Shown one piece after another: positions 24,087-31,172 of a DNA stretch of 36,923 bases. Under the pieces are notes generated by a model, which was not told the origin of the DNA, did not search any database, and saw only the letters and a list, made by a program, of their open reading frames with translations. This stretch comes from Oscillospiraceae bacterium (GTDB lineage: Bacteria > Bacillota > Clostridia > Oscillospirales > Oscillospiraceae): positions 1 through 36,923 of the forward strand of contig CADBCV010000022.1 of NCBI GenBank assembly GCA_902793285.1, given 5' to 3'. The position numbers and the translations under genes are program-made. The stretch's first letter is position 1. Each line of letters starts with the position of its first letter.

Positions 24087-24306
24087 GTCATCCTCCTGAA
24101 GGGCATAGAGATTCTAAGCGGCAAGCCGCTAAGAATCTCTAATGTTCGCGCAAGCGAAGGATCCCGTGCTTGGCTGCAATTGGGACGGGATTCTTCGTCG
24201 CTGTGCTCCTCAGAATGACAGGAACGAAATGACATTGCGAATTCGCCCAACAGTTTTTCGCGTTTCCTTTTCACCGCGCGGGCGGCTGATAGCCGCCCCT
24301 ACGGCG
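24087..24306 (-). repeat. Degenerate 93-bp-family palindrome with inserted hairpin, plus a half composite
   Basis: A reversed copy of the TGTCATTCTGAG palindrome spans 24087-24230. Its one arm is interrupted by a 16-bp near-perfect hairpin (AGAGATTCTAAGCGGC and partner, 24107-24140). At 24279-24306 a half composite GGGCGGCTGATAGCCGCCCC-TACGG follows. Nothing else is seen up to the PAP2 stop at 24356. Confidence 0.65.
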
Positions 24307-24355
24307 TCGGAGGGACTTTTTTCAAAGCCTTTTTACGCGCGGTACGGCTCGCGGT

Positions 24356-25300
24356 TCAGTGCTTGCCCTGGTAGCCGGCGCCGCGCGGGCGGACGGTCTT
24401 CTTGGCGGCGCCTGCGTCGGGGGCGGCGTGGCGGCCTGCGCTGCGGGTGGGCTGCACGTCGTGGGCGCCGGCGGCGCGGGTCCGGACGGGCTTTGCGGCG
24501 GGAGTCTCCGCCTTCGCGGCCGGTGTCTGGCGGCGCGCGGGATAGGTCTTCACGTCCTCATCCGCGGGGGCCTCCTGCGCGCGGCGCGCGGGCTTTGCCG
24601 GGGCGGTCTTCTTCTCGGATTTCCCGAAGGGCAGCGCCGGGAGCCGGAAGGGCAGGACCTCCTGAATGTCAAAGTCCAGGATCAGCCCAAAGATCGGCAC
24701 GTCGGCCCTGCGCCGGAGGAAGCGGAAAATGAACTGGGTGATGAACCACGCGACCGCGCCGGAGAACACGCCGATCACGGCGGCGGCCAGCACGTCGCTG
24801 GGGTAGTGGGCCATCAGGTAGTTGCGGGAGATGGCCATGACGAGCACCGTGATCACCGAGGGGAGAATCCACTTTTTTCCCCGCATCAGGGTGATCGCGG
24901 TCATGCCGGCGGCGCAGGCCGTCACATGGCCCGAGGGGAAGGAGAAGCCGTCCTCCGCCGGGGAGCCGATGGCGTTCCACCAGAGCTCATATTCGATCGA
25001 GCTCTGGAAGGGGCGCGGGCGGGCGACCGTATCCTTGAGGATGATGTTCGTGATGAGCGCGCCGCAGCACACCGCGCCGAAAATGCACACGCCGAGATCG
25101 CGCTTCGACGCCATCAGCATGAACAGCAGCGCGAGCAGGAAGAAGGGCCAGCCCTTCTCCCCCATGAAGGTGATAAAACGCATGAGGAATGTCAGCACCG
25201 GATGGAGATGCTCTCCAAAAAAGTGCTGGATCGACAGAAAGAAATGGTCAAAACCGTGCAGGCTGGTGTCCAGCCAGATGGCCGAGGCGGTTGTCGCCAT
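24356..25300 (-). CDS. PAP2-family membrane phosphatase with basic Ala/Pro tail
   Basis: This is a 314-aa protein. Five to six hydrophobic segments span residues 25-195. The acid-phosphatase motifs are intact: K89-x4-RPRP (to 97), PSGH at 122-125, and SR(159)...H165...D169. It probably dephosphorylates a lipid phosphate such as undecaprenyl-PP or phosphatidic acid outside the membrane. Residues about 225-314 form a low-complexity tail of Ala, Pro, Lys and Arg with no family match by eye. ATG at 25298-25300 is chosen because AGAGGGAT precedes it; the frame remains open to 25396 with no better start. It is transcribed divergently from the RNase gene. Confidence 0.9.
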   Translation of the reverse strand: MATTASAIWLDTSLHGFDHFFLSIQHFFGEHLHPVLTFLMRFITFMGEKGWPFFLLALLFMLMASKRDLGVCIFGAVCCGALITNIILKDTVARPRPFQSSIEYELWWNAIGSPAEDGFSFPSGHVTACAAGMTAITLMRGKKWILPSVITVLVMAISRNYLMAHYPSDVLAAAVIGVFSGAVAWFITQFIFRFLRRRADVPIFGLILDFDIQEVLPFRLPALPFGKSEKKTAPAKPARRAQEAPADEDVKTYPARRQTPAAKAETPAAKPVRTRAAGAHDVQPTRSAGRHAAPDAGAAKKTVRPRGAGYQGKH

Positions 25301-25389
25301 AGAGTATCCCTCTTTTCGTAACGAACTGTAACCACTATACAACAAACTGTAACAAAATGCAAGAGCTTTCCTGCGGGAAATTCGGGAAG

Positions 25390-25418
25390 TTGTCAAGGGC
25401 GGGAAAGCGTGTTATAGT
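25390..25418 (+). promoter_or_regulatory. Sigma-A promoter of the barnase-like gene
   Basis: TTGTCA (25390-25395) is followed after 17 bases by TATAGT (25413-25418). An AT-rich tract of alternating TA lies downstream before the ribosome site. Confidence 0.7.
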
Positions 25419-25467
25419 AATATATTAGTAATATATATTATATGGACAGCTAAGGAGCTGATGCAAG

Positions 25468-26049
25468 ATGAAACTGAAAAAACTGCTGCCGGTGCTGGTG
25501 CTGGCGCTGCTGCTGGCCTATCTCCTCCTGCCGGGGACCACTGCGCCCGCCCTGCCGGAGACACCCGCCGCGACGAGCGACACCGCGCTCACCCTCGTGA
25601 CCGAGGCCCCGCGCGCGACCGCCGCGCCGAGTCCCACAGCCGCACCGAAACCCACGGCCACGCCGAAACCCACCGCGACCCCGAAGCCCGCCGCGCAGAC
25701 GCTGGATGAAAACGGCAGCTACACCACCAAGGAGGATCTCGCCCTCTACATCCACACCTACGGCCACCTGCCCCCGAACTTTGTCACCAAGAAGGAGGCC
25801 GAAGCCGCCGGCTGGACGGGCGGCTCGCTCGAGCGGGTGCTGCCCGGCATGTGCATCGGCGGCAGCCGCTTCGGCAACTACGAGGGCCAGCTCCCGAGCG
25901 CCAAGGGACGCCGCTGGACCGAGTGCGACGTGAACACGCTCGGCGCGCGCTCCCGGGGGGCGGAGCGCATCGTCTTCTCGAACGACGGCCTCATCTACTA
26001 CACCCCCGACCACTATGAGAGCTTTGAGCTTCTGTATGACGGAAGCTGA
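25468..26049 (+). CDS. Secreted or membrane-anchored barnase-type ribonuclease
   Basis: This is a 193-aa protein. Residues 1-22 are a signal peptide or anchor, and 25-76 form a Thr/Ala/Pro/Lys spacer with three TPKPTA-type repeats. Residues 83-190 are a complete microbial RNase (barnase-like) domain: LALYIHTYGHLPPNF, KKEAEAAGW, IGGSRFGN-EGQLP, GRRWTECDVN and YYTPDHYESF. The four catalytic residues of barnase (E73, R83, R87, H102) correspond to E152, R163, R167 and H182. The ATG at 25468 lies ten bases after AAGGAG. No barstar-like inhibitor is seen. It precedes spo0A, and two 0A boxes start seven bases after its stop. It is likely an exported RNase for nutrient release or competition. Confidence 0.9.
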   Translation: MKLKKLLPVLVLALLLAYLLLPGTTAPALPETPAATSDTALTLVTEAPRATAAPSPTAAPKPTATPKPTATPKPAAQTLDENGSYTTKEDLALYIHTYGHLPPNFVTKKEAEAAGWTGGSLERVLPGMCIGGSRFGNYEGQLPSAKGRRWTECDVNTLGARSRGAERIVFSNDGLIYYTPDHYESFELLYDGS

Positions 26050-26055
26050 CCCCCG

Positions 26056-26072
26056 TTCGACAGGATTCGACA
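26056..26072 (+). promoter_or_regulatory. Two direct 0A boxes upstream of spo0A
   Basis: TTCGACA occurs at 26056-26062 and 26066-26072, ten bases apart, each the exact reverse complement of the 0A-box consensus TGTCGAA. One helical turn spacing suits binding of Spo0A dimers. They lie upstream of the spo0A promoter at 26113-26141. Confidence 0.75.
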
Positions 26073-26112
26073 AAAAGGAAGCGAAAAGAAAGGCAAAACT
26101 TGCCGTCCCCTG

Positions 26113-26141
26113 TTGAACGATGGCAAAACGTGATATATTAT
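26113..26141 (+). promoter_or_regulatory. Probable vegetative promoter of spo0A
   Basis: TTGAAC (26113-26118) is followed after 17 bases by TATTAT (26136-26141). A transcript would start near 26148, with a roughly 135-base leader carrying further 0A-like boxes. Confidence 0.6.
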
Positions 26142-26162
26142 GTCAACAGATAATCCCGATTG

Positions 26163-26185
26163 TTCGACAGTGTTCTGTTGTCGCA
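26163..26185 (+). promoter_or_regulatory. 0A boxes in the spo0A leader
   Basis: An exact TTCGACA at 26163-26169 and a one-mismatch TGTCGCA at 26179-26185 lie in inverted orientation downstream of the proposed start point. Binding here would be expected to repress transcription. The second box overlaps one of two direct repeats GCAAAACTTGCC (26093-26104, 26183-26194). Confidence 0.55.
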
Positions 26186-26284
26186 AAACTTGCCCATATG
26201 GTAAATTTAACATGACAAACGCGACGAACGATGCTTTCTGCAAAAGCACTTACCACACGATCGCAACAGGGAGGACGTTACATT

Positions 26285-27079
26285 ATGGAAACCAGGATAC
26301 GCATACTCACCGCGGACCCGAACCGCGAATTCTGCCGCCAGCTCAAGGAGCTTATGACGGCCGAGGGGGATATGGAGATCGTCGGCATGGCGGCCGACGG
26401 GATAGACGCGCTGGAGCAGGCGGCGGAGCTCAAGCCCGATCTCATCCTGCTGGAGCTGGTGCTGCCGAAGCTGGACGGGCTGGAGGTGCTGCGCCGCCTG
26501 CGGGAGCGGAGCGCGGCCTGCCACGTGATCGTGCTGTCGGGCTTTGTCAACGCCAAGGTCATCGCGGAGTGCTCCGACTGCGGGGCCGACTACTTCATCC
26601 CCAAGCCCTGCGATGTGCAGGCCCTCATTGCCCGCGTCCGCCAGCTCAATTTTGACATGCCCCGCACGCCCGGCGTCGGCATCGACTTCCGGCGCGACGC
26701 GCCCCAGCCGCCCACCGACGGGAATCTCGAGGCCGTCGTCACCGACATTATCCATGAGATCGGCGTGCCCGCCCACATCAAGGGCTACCAGTACCTGCGG
26801 GAGGCCATCATCCTCACCATCCAGGACATGGACATGATCAACGCCGTCACCAAGGTCCTCTATCCTGAGGTGGCCAGGCGCTTCGGCACCACCCCCTCGC
26901 GCGTCGAGCGCGCCATCCGCCACGCCATCGAGGTGGCCTGGGACCGCGGCGACGTGGAGACCCTGCAAAGGTTCTTCGGCTACACCGTGAGCGGCATCAA
27001 GGGAAAACCGACGAATAGCGAATTTATCGCGATGATCGCGGACAATCTCTCCCTCAAACGCAAGCACGCCGTGCGGTGA
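26285..27079 (+). CDS. spo0A: Spo0A-like response regulator with atypical receiver
   Basis: This 264-aa sporulation master regulator homologue has a receiver at 1-120 and a Spo0A DNA-binding domain at 148-262 ([55 protein letters not shown]). The receiver is odd. The usual ADDN is ADPN (P12 in place of the metal-binding Asp), and the phosphoacceptor Asp of LLLD-x-x-x-P is Glu (E57 in [13 protein letters not shown]). The switch Ser (S85) and Lys (K107) remain. The ATG at 26285 follows GGGAGG. spoIVB, the usual upstream neighbour, is absent; the RNase gene replaces it. The many 0A boxes indicate autoregulation. Phosphorylation-independent or Glu-mimicked activity is an inference. Confidence 0.93.
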   Translation: METRIRILTADPNREFCRQLKELMTAEGDMEIVGMAADGIDALEQAAELKPDLILLELVLPKLDGLEVLRRLRERSAACHVIVLSGFVNAKVIAECSDCGADYFIPKPCDVQALIARVRQLNFDMPRTPGVGIDFRRDAPQPPTDGNLEAVVTDIIHEIGVPAHIKGYQYLREAIILTIQDMDMINAVTKVLYPEVARRFGTTPSRVERAIRHAIEVAWDRGDVETLQRFFGYTVSGIKGKPTNSEFIAMIADNLSLKRKHAVR

Positions 27080-27083
27080 ACCC

Positions 27084-27200
27084 TCTCCGTCACGGCGCGG
27101 GCGGACACGCGCCGTGCCACCTCTCCCAGAGGGAGAGGCAAGACTTGGCTCCCCCCCTGGGGGAGCTGTCACCAGTGCGCACATCTGGTGACTGAGAGGG
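27084..27200 (+). repeat. Tandem hairpin repeats downstream of spo0A
   Basis: Hairpins with arms CACGGCGCG / CGCGCCGTG, CTCTCCC / GGGAGAG, GCTCCCCC / GGGGGAGC and CACCAGTG / CTGGTG lie in a row. They belong to the double-hairpin family of 9909 and 14288 and may also end the spo0A transcript, although no T-run is present. Confidence 0.65.
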
Positions 27201-27317
27201 AAGCCGCAACGGTTGGCGAGATTAGACCTGTTGGCGCTCAATACTATGAACCCTATGAAAGTATGAGTGATAAACGGCTGAAACACCAATAAAATATTTT
27301 TGCCTAAACCAATGAAT

Positions 27318-27367
27318 TCCTCCTGTTTGCTGCCTGTCAAAAAGACCAACAAACAGGAGGATTTTTA
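27318..27367 (+). terminator. Intrinsic-terminator-like hairpin
   Basis: A 12-bp stem TCCTCCTGTTTG / CAAACAGGAGGA (27318-27329, 27350-27361) is followed by TTTTT (27362-27366). It may be the real end of the spo0A transcript. Between 27200 and 27318 nothing else is recognised. Confidence 0.7.
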
Positions 27368-27390
27368 TCCCGTATAGAAGCAATCCTCTG

Positions 27391-27477
27391 ACGTGGTCAT
27401 GGTAGGATCGCTGCCAGATATTTGTACCCAATTCTCTGTTGACCAATCGCTTTAACGCGGAAATTGCACTTGGTACG
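27391..27477 (-). pseudogene. Relic of a REP-associated (Y1/RAYT-type) transposase
   Basis: On the minus strand 29 codons read VPSAISALKRLVNRELGTNI followed by WQRSYHDHV. This resembles the region around the HUH-transposase helix of REP-associated tyrosine transposases, where IWQRSYHDHVIR-like sequence precedes the C-terminal end. The frame departs from the family after HDHV (next is RGLLLYG) and no N-terminal part is visible upstream, where repeats start. It is an immobile fragment. It lies about 64 bases from the REPIN-like composite at 27541-27688. The assignment rests on memory of the family pattern, not on a search. Confidence 0.6.
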
Positions 27478-27486
27478 GTAGCTATT

Positions 27487-27518
27487 GTAGGGGTCGACGC
27501 CCTCGGCGGCCCGGCGGT
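27487..27518 (+). repeat. Degenerate half palindrome of the GTAGGGG family
   Basis: GTAGGGGTCGACGCCCTCGG begins this half-copy, followed by CGGCCCGGCGG with an imperfect stem. It lies directly between the transposase relic and the composite at 27541 and lacks the closing CCCCTAC end. Confidence 0.5.
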
Positions 27519-27540
27519 ATGAAACGCGATGCTTCCTGAT

Positions 27541-27688
27541 CGTAGGGGAGGGGCTTGCCCCTCCCGCGCGGGGAAACGTTCCGATATGATAAAATGTACG
27601 GCGATTTCGTAAAATGCTACGATTTCGCCGTACATTGCTATTTGTGCTTATCTTGTACTGCCGGGAGGGGCAAGCCCCTCCCCTACGG
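27541..27688 (+). repeat. 148-bp REPIN-like composite palindrome
   Basis: The outer ends CGTAGGGG / CCCCTACG bound two mirror GGGGAGGGGC-TTGCCCC hairpins. Between them is the hairpin GTACGGCGATTTCGTA ... TACGATTTCGCCGTAC (27596-27633), with a symmetric TT/TT internal loop. The structure (hairpin, central mismatched hairpin, inverted hairpin) recurs at 36493-36643 and partly at 6456-6549. It resembles REP doublets (REPINs) mobilised by RAYT transposases. Confidence 0.8.
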
Positions 27689-27740
27689 TGTTTATGGCAG
27701 AATACTGCAAAAAGTGGGGTTTGCCATGCGCCCGCGTTTT

Positions 27741-28136
27741 TCATAACTTTTGCAGGTAGTTTTTCACTTCTCCGACAAAATACCCCGCGTTTTGGACCTG
27801 TGCGGTAACGTCTGCCTTGGACGCAATAAAGAAGTCGTCGTAATCGCTGTCGGTTCTCAGGTCAAACAGCTCGCGGATGGTATCGGACATTTTGCTTTCA
27901 AACGTGCCGGTTCTGATATACAGGCGGCGAAACTCGGAAATGATGCCGCTGTGTTTCTTGGAATCATATCCATCGTATGCCAGCACCGCGCGCATGGCAT
28001 GAAAGACCGCATAGTAGGCGCGGTTTGCGGCGCTTTTGTAGCTTTCACGCTCCAGCAGAAGCACGGCGTCGGCAAGACATTCCTCCGCTTTCTCAAGGCG
28101 CACGTTGGAAATGGCGCGTTTGTTTTCAAGCGACAT
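27741..28136 (-). CDS. HEPN-domain toxin (HepT-like)
   Basis: This 131-aa all-helical HEPN protein is of the type normally encoded with an MNT nucleotidyltransferase. The HEPN motif is R39-x6-H46 in NRAYYAVFH, the pair of residues that gives RNase activity in the family. KKHSGIISEFRRLYI and LFDLRTDSDYDDFFIAS are further family features. The ATG at 28136 has GGAGGGGGTG just upstream; a longer open frame to 28256 overlaps the antitoxin and is not used. It overlaps the mntA end by 11 bases. The base composition of the pair looks lower in GC than the neighbours, suggesting acquisition. Toxin activity is inferred from the family. Confidence 0.85.
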   Translation of the reverse strand: MSLENKRAISNVRLEKAEECLADAVLLLERESYKSAANRAYYAVFHAMRAVLAYDGYDSKKHSGIISEFRRLYIRTGTFESKMSDTIRELFDLRTDSDYDDFFIASKADVTAQVQNAGYFVGEVKNYLQKL

Positions 28137-28464
28137 AGCGCACCCCCTCCGTTCTGACATTGCGATAGAACGGCAGATCGTCTGCAAACTGCGTGAAGAG
28201 CTTGAGCGGCTTGATCGTGACGGAGACGGTGACGTCATATCGGAGGCAGAGCTCACTCACAACATGGGAGATCGCGCTTCTGTATGAGGAAATCTCCGGC
28301 CAGTCCAGATCCACGGTCAGGAGGATATCGACGTCGGATTCCTCGTCGTAATCCCCGCGGGCGTAGGAGCCGTAGAGATACGCGTCATGGATCGGGATGG
28401 GCAAAATGGCCGAGCAGCCCTCATACACTTCGCCCAGGATCGTGATGGCGTCTTCCCTGCACAT
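28126..28464 (-). CDS. MNT-domain nucleotidyltransferase antitoxin (MntA-like)
   Basis: This 112-aa minimal nucleotidyltransferase has the hallmark GSYARG (from G32-S33) and DVD (D44-x-D46). These bind metal and ATP in AMPylating antitoxins such as MntA, which modify a tyrosine of the HEPN partner. A clear third acidic residue in the later strand (YDVTVSVTI) is not visible, as in some family members. The ATG at 28464 follows GGAGGTGA at perfect spacing. It lies upstream of, and overlaps by 11 bases, the HEPN gene, the usual order for this toxin-antitoxin type. The pair lies beside repeats and the transposase relic. Confidence 0.87.
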   Translation of the reverse strand: MCREDAITILGEVYEGCSAILPIPIHDAYLYGSYARGDYDEESDVDILLTVDLDWPEISSYRSAISHVVSELCLRYDVTVSVTIKPLKLFTQFADDLPFYRNVRTEGVRYVA

Positions 28465-28541
28465 ACGCTCACCTCCGTTGAAAATTCATCCTGCCCCTAT
28501 TATACCCGAAAAGTATGTCCGATTCAAGCGGAAGCCCCGTC

Positions 28542-30830
28542 TCACGTCCGCACGGGGGCGCTGAGGAAGAGGGTCTCGAAGCTCTCCACCGGCATGGGCT
28601 TTGCGAAGTAGTAGCCCTGGAAGAGGCGGCAGCCCATCCCGCTGAGCATCCGGTACTGATCCTCGGTCTCCACGCCCTCGGTGAGGGAGAGGATGCCGAG
28701 ATCGCGGGTCATGTTCATCACGTTTCGGAGAATGGTCTGCGAGCGCAGGCCGTCCTTTGCGCGGGTGAGGAAGACCATATCGACCTTCACCACGTCCACC
28801 GGCATGTCCTTCAGCATGTTGAGCGAGGAGTAGCCGCTGCCGAAATCGTCCATCTCCACAAGAAAGCCCTCGTCCTTGAGGCGGGAGAGGATGGCGATAC
28901 GCTCGGCGCTGTCGGTCATCATGACGGTCTCCGTGATCTCCACGCGCAGGCGGGAGGGCGGGACGCCGTACTCCTTCACAATGCCCTTGAGCTCGGCGAA
29001 GACGTCCATGAAGTAGAAATCCTTCGGCGAGATGTTGATGGACAGGAAGATATCGGAGATCCCCATCGCCTGCCAGCGGGCGAGGATCTCACACGCGCAG
29101 CGCCACATGTAGCGGTCCACATCCGCGATCATGCCGTTTTTCTCAAACACCGGCACAAAGCGCCCCGGCGGCAGGAAGCCCAGCGCGGGGTGGTTCCAGC
29201 GCACCAGCGCCTCCGCCCCGACGACGCGCCCCTCGCCGTCCACCATGGCCTGGAGATAGGGGCAGATCTGCCGCTCGGCCAGGGCGTCCGGGAGCTCGGC
29301 CGTGATGCGCTGGTCCCAGAGGGCCTTCTCGCGCATGGTGTCGTCATAGAGGGCAACGCGCTTTTTATAGTCCGTCTTCACGGTGGCGAGGGCCATGTGC
29401 GCGCGGTCGAACATGACGGACACGTCGATGTCCCGCTCCGTGACCCGGTAGGAGCCCTGGTGGATGATGACCCGGTGCGAGCGGGTTTCGTTTTTCACCA
29501 TGAACTCGGTCATATAGCGGCTGGCCTTTTCAAGGTCGAAGTCGCCTTCCTCCAGGCAGAGCCCGAAGCAGTCGGCGGAGAGCCTGCCGTAGAGCGCGCC
29601 CGGGGGCAGATTCTCACGCAGGCTGTCGGCAAAGCAGCGGAGCGTGTAATCGCCGAAGTCCTTCCCGAAGATGTCGTTGATCATCTTGAAGTCGTTGATG
29701 TCGAGATAAGAGATATAGTAGATCTTGTCCGGGTTTGCAAGCAGCGTCTCGCGGATGCGGGCGTAGAGGTATTCCTTGGTGTAAAGCCCCGTGAGCGTGT
29801 CGTGGTTTGCGTTGTAGCGCTCCTGCCGCAGGGCCTCCTCCTGGGCGGTGTTGTCCCGGATCGTGAGCAGGGAGCCGACGGCGCGCCCCTTCCGGTCAAA
29901 CATGCGGCGCTTATCCAGGGCGTAGTAGCGGGTACTGCCGCCGACCGTCAGGATACGCTCACAGGCCCACTCGTCCCCCTCCGGCGTGAGATCGGGGAAG
30001 ATCTCCCGCAGCCTCTCGCCGCAGCGGTCATTTTCCGACTCCTCCAGCTCCAGAAAGCGTGCGCCCTGGCGGTTCACCCAGACGCAGCGCTCGCCGATAT
30101 CGAAGAAATAGAGCGCCTCCGCAAGCCCGGAGGCCACGTTTGCCAGCATGTGATCCAAAAGCCGGAGCGGGCGGTAGTGCAGGGAGAAATAATAGACCAG
30201 AAGCCCGAAGACGCCGAAGCCGATCATGGACCGGTCGATGGGCGTGCGGGAGAAGATATAGAAGGTCTCCCAGATGCCGGAAAAAATCATGGAGAGGAAG
30301 ATGATGGAATAGCGCTCGGAATAGATCCGCGGCGCGCGCAGGGCCTTCACCAGGAAGATCACGAGCACCGCGAGGAAGATCCCGTAATCCAGCAGCCGGT
30401 GGATGGTCTGCCCGGCAAGGGGGACAAGGCGGTAATAGGGCGCGCCGTAGGCCATCACCATCTCGGTCGTGAAGGCGTGGCCGAAGACGGGGTTCAGCAG
30501 AAGCTGCACGGCGTCGAGAATGAGCAGGGCGTAGACAAAGCGCTTGAGATGCACATTCGGCCATGAGAGCTCGCAGTATTGGAGCGTGAAGTGCAGCACG
30601 CCGAACATCACGTAGTCCATGCCCAGAAAATAGATATAGCAGCCGAGCGTGGCAAGCCCCCTTGTGTGCGCGGCGATGATGAGCAGGTTCCCCAGCACGG
30701 GCGGAATGAGGGCCGAGAGCAGGATCACCACCGCGGGGGCGATCGCCTTTTTCGAGCGGCGGGCAAAATACGCGCACACAACCAGGGTGAGGGCCAGGAG
30801 AAGAACGACAACAGCGATTGCGGTGCGCAT
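28542..30830 (-). CDS. 7TM-PAS-GGDEF(degenerate)-EAL cyclic di-GMP phosphodiesterase
   Basis: This is a 762-aa protein. Residues 1-215 form seven hydrophobic segments of the histidine-kinase 7TM type and 225-330 are PAS-like. Residues 335-495 are a GGDEF domain in which the active-site GGDEF is SADCF (residues 418-422), so cyclase activity should be absent. Residues 510-750 are an EAL domain with every catalytic motif: EAL (540-542), N599, E631, DD 661-662, K682, E718 and Q738. It should hydrolyse c-di-GMP, with the degenerate GGDEF perhaps sensing GTP. ATG at 30830 follows AAGGAG. It is a single-gene unit from the promoter at 31018-31047. Confidence 0.93.
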   Translation of the reverse strand: MRTAIAVVVLLLALTLVVCAYFARRSKKAIAPAVVILLSALIPPVLGNLLIIAAHTRGLATLGCYIYFLGMDYVMFGVLHFTLQYCELSWPNVHLKRFVYALLILDAVQLLLNPVFGHAFTTEMVMAYGAPYYRLVPLAGQTIHRLLDYGIFLAVLVIFLVKALRAPRIYSERYSIIFLSMIFSGIWETFYIFSRTPIDRSMIGFGVFGLLVYYFSLHYRPLRLLDHMLANVASGLAEALYFFDIGERCVWVNRQGARFLELEESENDRCGERLREIFPDLTPEGDEWACERILTVGGSTRYYALDKRRMFDRKGRAVGSLLTIRDNTAQEEALRQERYNANHDTLTGLYTKEYLYARIRETLLANPDKIYYISYLDINDFKMINDIFGKDFGDYTLRCFADSLRENLPPGALYGRLSADCFGLCLEEGDFDLEKASRYMTEFMVKNETRSHRVIIHQGSYRVTERDIDVSVMFDRAHMALATVKTDYKKRVALYDDTMREKALWDQRITAELPDALAERQICPYLQAMVDGEGRVVGAEALVRWNHPALGFLPPGRFVPVFEKNGMIADVDRYMWRCACEILARWQAMGISDIFLSINISPKDFYFMDVFAELKGIVKEYGVPPSRLRVEITETVMMTDSAERIAILSRLKDEGFLVEMDDFGSGYSSLNMLKDMPVDVVKVDMVFLTRAKDGLRSQTILRNVMNMTRDLGILSLTEGVETEDQYRMLSGMGCRLFQGYYFAKPMPVESFETLFLSAPVRT

Positions 30831-31017
30831 GGTGATGACTCCTTTTTAAAGGCAACACCGCACAATCCGCCATCGGCGCCTCCCGGAAAATTTGCGCCCT
30901 GATTTCGTCACTTTTTCTTGAGGTACACAAAGTACATCTGCAAAAAAGTACCTAAAAGATATTCATTCTCTGGCTGCCGCAGACGGCAGACAGAATAAGC
31001 CTTGTATGATTTTATAT

Positions 31018-31047
31018 ATTATACCAGAGAAGTCCCGCCCATGTCTA
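31018..31047 (-). promoter_or_regulatory. Promoter of the EAL-domain gene
   Basis: On the minus strand TAGACA (31042-31047) is followed after 18 bases by a perfect TATAAT (31018-31023). It gives a leader of about 180 bases. Confidence 0.65.
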
Positions 31048-31163
31048 CAAAAATTATGTAATATTGCCAAATTTTAACTGCTGAAATGCACCGGGCGCAG
31101 CCCCGGCGCCGGTTCGCATCTAAAACCGCGCATAAAAATCATTTTCTTTTTCGCGGCAAAATA

Positions 31164-31172
31164 TGCTATACT
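31164..31172 (+). promoter_or_regulatory. Extended -10 promoter of the hydrolase gene
   Basis: TGC directly precedes TATACT (31167-31172), an extended -10; the -35 (TTCTTT near 31144) is weak. The start codon lies 27 bases further. Confidence 0.5.

Noticed and set aside
27222-27635. A 137-codon minus-strand frame taken as a gene
   Set aside because: Only 29 codons resemble a transposase; the rest translates repeats and a terminator. It is reported as a relic instead.
28515-30566. Long plus-strand open frame (683 codons) opposite the EAL gene
   Set aside because: It is the mirror of a GC-rich coding strand; composition is Val/Gly/Asp/His-rich without motifs, while the minus strand encodes clear 7TM, PAS and EAL domains.
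30831-31017. Possible c-di-GMP riboswitch in the leader of the EAL gene
   Set aside because: Two simple hairpins are present but no recognisable GEMM-type conserved core.
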